From Lachnospiraceae bacterium (GTDB taxonomy: Bacteria > Bacillota > Clostridia > Lachnospirales > Lachnospiraceae), in contig CAAFTS010000097.1 in the NCBI GenBank assembly GCA_900765975.1, positions 1-8,858 of the forward strand: 8,858 nucleotides of DNA. Reading direction: 5' to 3'. A model generated the notes under the pieces. That model was not told where the DNA came from and did not search any database. It worked only from the letters and a program-made list of their open reading frames with translations. Position numbers and translations under genes: made by a program. The stretch's first letter is position 1, and every line of letters begins with the position of its first letter. Shown here in pieces: positions 6,636 through 8,858 of this stretch.

Positions 6636-8484
6636 AACAGACACCTCCTCCAAATTTTGCAGCTCCGCATCCAGAACATTGCTCCCGGCAGTTTGGCGTT
6701 ACGATTCCTTCCTTTGCCCGCTCCCACTCTTTTTTCAAAAATGCTTTGCTAACACCAATTTCAATAAAATCCCATGGGAGCAACTCTTCTGTATTCCGCT
6801 CTCTGAGTGTATAAAAATCAACATCTACTCCTGTGTTTTCGAACGCTTTCATCCACAACGTATTATCAAAGCTCTCAGTCCATGAATCATACAGACATCC
6901 CAGACGATATGCTTCTTCGATAACTGCGGCAGTTTTTCTGTCTCCTCGTGCAAATACCCCTTCCAACACAGTCACGTCTGCCTCATGCCAGTTATATTTC
7001 AAACTCTTACGGTTGAGCTGCTGCTGAAACTCATGTTTCACAATAGAGGCTCTGTGTACATATTCTTCACTGGTGCACATCGGCGCCCATTGAAATGGTG
7101 TGAACGGCTTCGGCACAAAGAAAGAAGAACTTGCTGTAATCTGACACTTTCCATTACGCTGTTCTTTTGGAATTTCATAGTATCTGCGTGCTACGCGGTC
7201 TGAAAGGCGCGCGATTTCTTTCATATCCTCTTCTGTTTCAGTCGGAAGTCCCAACATGAAATATAGCTTTACTTTGGACCAGCCACCTTCAAAAGCCTGT
7301 CCCGCACCATTTAAAATATCCTCTTCGGTCAGTCCCTTATTAATGACATTTCGCATTCTTTGGGAACCTGCCTCCGGAGCAAAAGTCAAACTACTCTTCC
7401 GGATATCCTGTACTTTACTCATAACATCCAAAGAAAAAGCATCAATTCGAAGAGACGGCAATGAAATATTGATTCCCTGTCCCTGATATTCCTCGATCAA
7501 AAAGGTTACCAGCTCCTCTAATTGAGAATAATCACTGGAACTTAAAGAGCTTAGAGAGATTTCCTCATGTCCCGTATTCTTTAACATTTCTCTTGCGTAA
7601 CTTTTTAATTTTTCCACATTTCGTTCTCTGGTCGGACGGTAAATCATTCCAGCCTGACAAAAACGGCATCCTCGAATACATCCACGCTGAATCTCAAGTA
7701 CCACTCTGTCCTGTGTCGCTTTGATATAAGGCACAACAGGTGCAGATGGATAAACAGATTCTGTCACATCCATTACTACCTGTTTCTTCACCTTCTCCGG
7801 TGCGTGTGGATTAATTGTGGTAAATGCTTTCAGTGTTCCATCTTCATGATAAGACGGCTCATAAAACTGTGGAACATAGATCCCTTCAATTCCTGCCGCG
7901 GCTTCCAGAAATTCCAGGCGGCTCTTGCCTTCTGCTTTGCATTTCTTATAAGTATCCAAAAGCTCATTATAGACAGTTTCGCCCTCACCGATGTAAAACA
8001 GGTCAAAGAAATCAGCCAGTGGCTCCGGATTGTAAGTACATGGTCCGCCGCCGATTACGATCGGATGCTCATCAGTTCTCTCTGTTGCATGAAGTGGAAT
8101 CTGGCTCAACTCCAACACCTGAAGGATGTTTGTATAACACATCTCATACTGTATGGTGATTCCCAGAAAATCAAAATCTTTGACAGGATCCTGGGATTCC
8201 AAGGCAAACAACGGGATTTGTTCTTCTCTCATTACCTTATCCAAATCTAACCATGGAGAATAAACCCGTTCACACCAGACATCTTCCCGTTTATTAAATA
8301 ATGCATACAAAATCTGGATTCCCAGATGGGACATACCTATTTCATATACATCGGGAAAGCACATGGCGAAACGGATATCCACCTCGTTCTTGTCTTTCAT
8401 CACCGAGTTCACTTCGTTTCCGATATACCGAGCCGGTTTCTCGATTTTTAGTAATATTTCATCATCTAATGCAAGTTTTCTCAT
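6625..8484 (-). CDS. TIGR03960 family B12-binding-like radical SAM protein
   Basis: This 619-residue cytosolic protein belongs to the YgiQ-like radical SAM group that pairs with TIGR03936; its substrate is unknown. An N-terminal region resembling a B12-binding (Rossmann-type) domain covers roughly residues 35-185, with FPDVYEIGMSHLG and the PIVIGGGPCTYNPEP loop at 141-155. The radical SAM core follows with the [4Fe-4S] motif CIRGCRFC (Cys269, Cys273, Cys276), then SLPSLRID, FAPEAGS and KLYFMLGLPTE segments typical of the barrel. The C-terminus ends with four more cysteines in NCREQCSGCG...GGGVC, which could bind a metal or an extra cluster. The ATG at 8482-8484 has AAAGGA about six bases upstream (8491-8495). 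The last codons contain the ribosome binding site of the DUF2344 gene. It is the first gene of its operon, with a promoter at 8625-8653. A role in RNA or ribosomal modification is only a guess from the neighbours. Confidence 0.94.
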   Translation of the reverse strand: MRKLALDDEILLKIEKPARYIGNEVNSVMKDKNEVDIRFAMCFPDVYEIGMSHLGIQILYALFNKREDVWCERVYSPWLDLDKVMREEQIPLFALESQDPVKDFDFLGITIQYEMCYTNILQVLELSQIPLHATERTDEHPIVIGGGPCTYNPEPLADFFDLFYIGEGETVYNELLDTYKKCKAEGKSRLEFLEAAAGIEGIYVPQFYEPSYHEDGTLKAFTTINPHAPEKVKKQVVMDVTESVYPSAPVVPYIKATQDRVVLEIQRGCIRGCRFCQAGMIYRPTRERNVEKLKSYAREMLKNTGHEEISLSSLSSSDYSQLEELVTFLIEEYQGQGINISLPSLRIDAFSLDVMSKVQDIRKSSLTFAPEAGSQRMRNVINKGLTEEDILNGAGQAFEGGWSKVKLYFMLGLPTETEEDMKEIARLSDRVARRYYEIPKEQRNGKCQITASSSFFVPKPFTPFQWAPMCTSEEYVHRASIVKHEFQQQLNRKSLKYNWHEADVTVLEGVFARGDRKTAAVIEEAYRLGCLYDSWTESFDNTLWMKAFENTGVDVDFYTLRERNTEELLPWDFIEIGVSKAFLKKEWERAKEGIVTPNCREQCSGCGAAKFGGGVCYEG

Positions 8485-8624
8485 ATATTTCCTTTCTGTT
8501 TTCAGGTCATTTTTCTCATATTTCCCTTACGATTTATCACTGGAAAACACCGTGCATAATTATACAACACGATACAGCATTACAGAATCATCTGCTATGT
8601 GATTGAACTCATCCAATCTACACC

Positions 8625-8653
8625 ATTATATACATTTTAGGGAAGAACTTCAA
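8625..8653 (-). promoter_or_regulatory. Predicted sigma-A promoter of the radical SAM operon
   Basis: On the minus strand TTGAAG (-35, 8648-8653) and TATAAT (-10, 8625-8630) are separated by 17 bases. The predicted start near 8618 leaves a leader of about 134 bases before the radical SAM ATG. That leader (8485-8618) holds no gene, no clear terminator and no riboswitch that I recognise. The -35 box lies within the last codons of the interrupted reading frame upstream, so the promoter lies downstream of the intron insertion point and survives it. Confidence 0.7.
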
Positions 8654-8774
8654 GCAAATATCTTTCGTCAATCGGAATCAATTGTGCAGTGTTATTCCTA
8701 GGCAAATCCTTTAAAGCAACGGCGAGAATTTCCCATTCACTTTCCCATATTAGAAACGTGACCGCAAGACGCAC
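8637..8774 (-). pseudogene. C-terminal reading frame abutting a group II intron, unknown protein
   Basis: Immediately after the 3' end of the intron, 45 codons are open up to a TAA at 8637-8639. The frame reads VRLAVTFLIWESEWEILAVA at the start and ends with LIPIDERYLLEVLP. There is no in-frame ATG with a ribosome binding site. Inside the intron the frame closes quickly at a TAA around 8796-8798, as expected if the coding part resumes beyond the intron's far end. I take it as the 3' exon of an interrupted gene in the same orientation as the intron, as group II introns normally lie. I do not recognise the protein. A run of 45 open codons could also arise by chance, and a second frame beginning CASCGHVSNMGK is open for 12 codons from the junction. 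Confidence 0.4.
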
Positions 8775-8775
8775 A

Positions 8776-8858
8776 ATCGAGTAGGAGGCTAACCATTAAT
8801 TGATTAGCCGACCTCTCACACCACCGTGCGTACCGTTCGGTACACGGCGGTTCTTTAG
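8776..8858 (-). mobile_element. Group II intron, 3' end only
   Basis: The right-hand 83 bases are the 3' terminus of a group II intron on the minus strand; its body, probably with a reverse transcriptase/maturase gene, lies past the window edge. The assignment rests on domains V and VI, seen directly, and on a terminal ...CTACTCGAT consistent with the usual AY ending. The splice boundary is 8776 or 8775. These are self-splicing retroelements that insert in sense orientation, so the gene abutting it may still be expressed by RNA splicing if the intron is intact. Confidence 0.9.
8779..8851 (-). ncRNA. Group II intron domains V and VI
   Basis: Domain V (8820-8851): ACCGCCGTG pairs with CACGGTGGT over nine base pairs, including one G-U pair. 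A 2-nt CG bulge (8829-8830) and an upper UACC/GGUA helix with a 4-nt GAAC loop follow. The CGC at 8847-8849 is in the position of the catalytic triad. Domain VI (8779-8817): GGCTAA (8804-8809) pairs with TTAGCC (8787-8792), and the lower stem pairs GAG with CTC and AGG with CCT. This leaves A8782 unpaired, seven or eight bases from the intron end, exactly where the branch-point adenosine belongs. Confidence 0.9.

Noticed and set aside
7804..8250. Plus-strand open frame of 148 codons
   Set aside because: It lies wholly opposite the radical SAM gene, has no recognisable motif or ribosome binding site, and is the kind of antisense frame expected there. Other plus-strand frames, such as 4223-4558 and 1786-2145, were dismissed for the same reasons.
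8559..8564. Second TATAAT upstream of the radical SAM gene
   Set aside because: The best -35 candidate 17 bases away is TTCTGT, a poor match, and there is no extended -10; the upstream promoter fits much better.
8485..8618. Tiny start-stop frames and a 4-bp CAGA/TCTG hairpin in the leader
   Set aside because: The frames are five to six codons without ribosome binding sites and the hairpin is too short; neither supports a leader peptide or riboswitch.
1..8858. CRISPR arrays, tRNA or rRNA genes, insertion-sequence inverted repeats, toxin-antitoxin or defence genes
   Set aside because: I looked for these on both strands and saw none; the only mobile-element sequence is the intron end at the right edge.

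Overview
The window looks like chromosome of a low-GC Gram-positive anaerobe of the Clostridia, most likely Lachnospiraceae. Three things point there: the Firmicutes-type L21-Prp-L27-Obg cluster, strong GGAGG ribosome binding sites, and A+T-rich sigma-A-type promoters. Every recognisable gene is on the minus strand, so transcription runs from high to low coordinates. This call rests on protein and motif recognition only; no search was run.

Layout in transcription order (right to left): 8776-8858 is the 3' end of a group II intron, with domains V and VI and a bulged branch-point A, continuing past the right edge. Next is a 45-codon open C-terminal reading frame directly abutting the intron (8637-8774). 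A sigma-A-like promoter (8625-8653) overlaps the end of that frame. It leads into a TIGR03960-type radical SAM protein (6625-8484), its overlapping partner TIGR03936/DUF2344 (5928-6635), a short RNase E/G (4692-5879) and a YbaK-type aminoacyl-tRNA deacylase (4196-4675). A new promoter (4159-4187) starts a tandem-ACT aspartate kinase (2796-4115), followed after 15 nt by a two-CBS-domain protein (2349-2780). After that comes a decayed C-terminal fragment resembling an amidohydrolase (2156-2305).

The ribosome-assembly block follows. A strong promoter (2139-2167) lies partly inside the amidohydrolase remnant. It drives an L21-leader-like structured RNA (2050-2133), then rplU, the protease gene prp and rpmA. 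A strong intrinsic terminator (1070-1100) separates rpmA from obg (1-1018, running off the left edge). L27 carries the Firmicutes N-terminal extension and Prp carries the His/Cys dyad that removes it, so substrate and protease are co-encoded.

From general knowledge of Clostridia, the TIGR03960-TIGR03936-RNase G-L21-Prp-L27-Obg order is a conserved neighbourhood. Here it appears interrupted between the RNase gene and rplU by ybaK, the aspartate kinase, the CBS gene and the amidohydrolase relic, and bounded on the right by a group II intron. I see no wholly new multi-gene system. The less routine signals are the intron-interrupted unknown reading frame, the altered GXXXP-loop sequence in the YbaK protein, the RNase E/G that ends before the zinc-link cysteines, and the promoter embedded in a gene relic.
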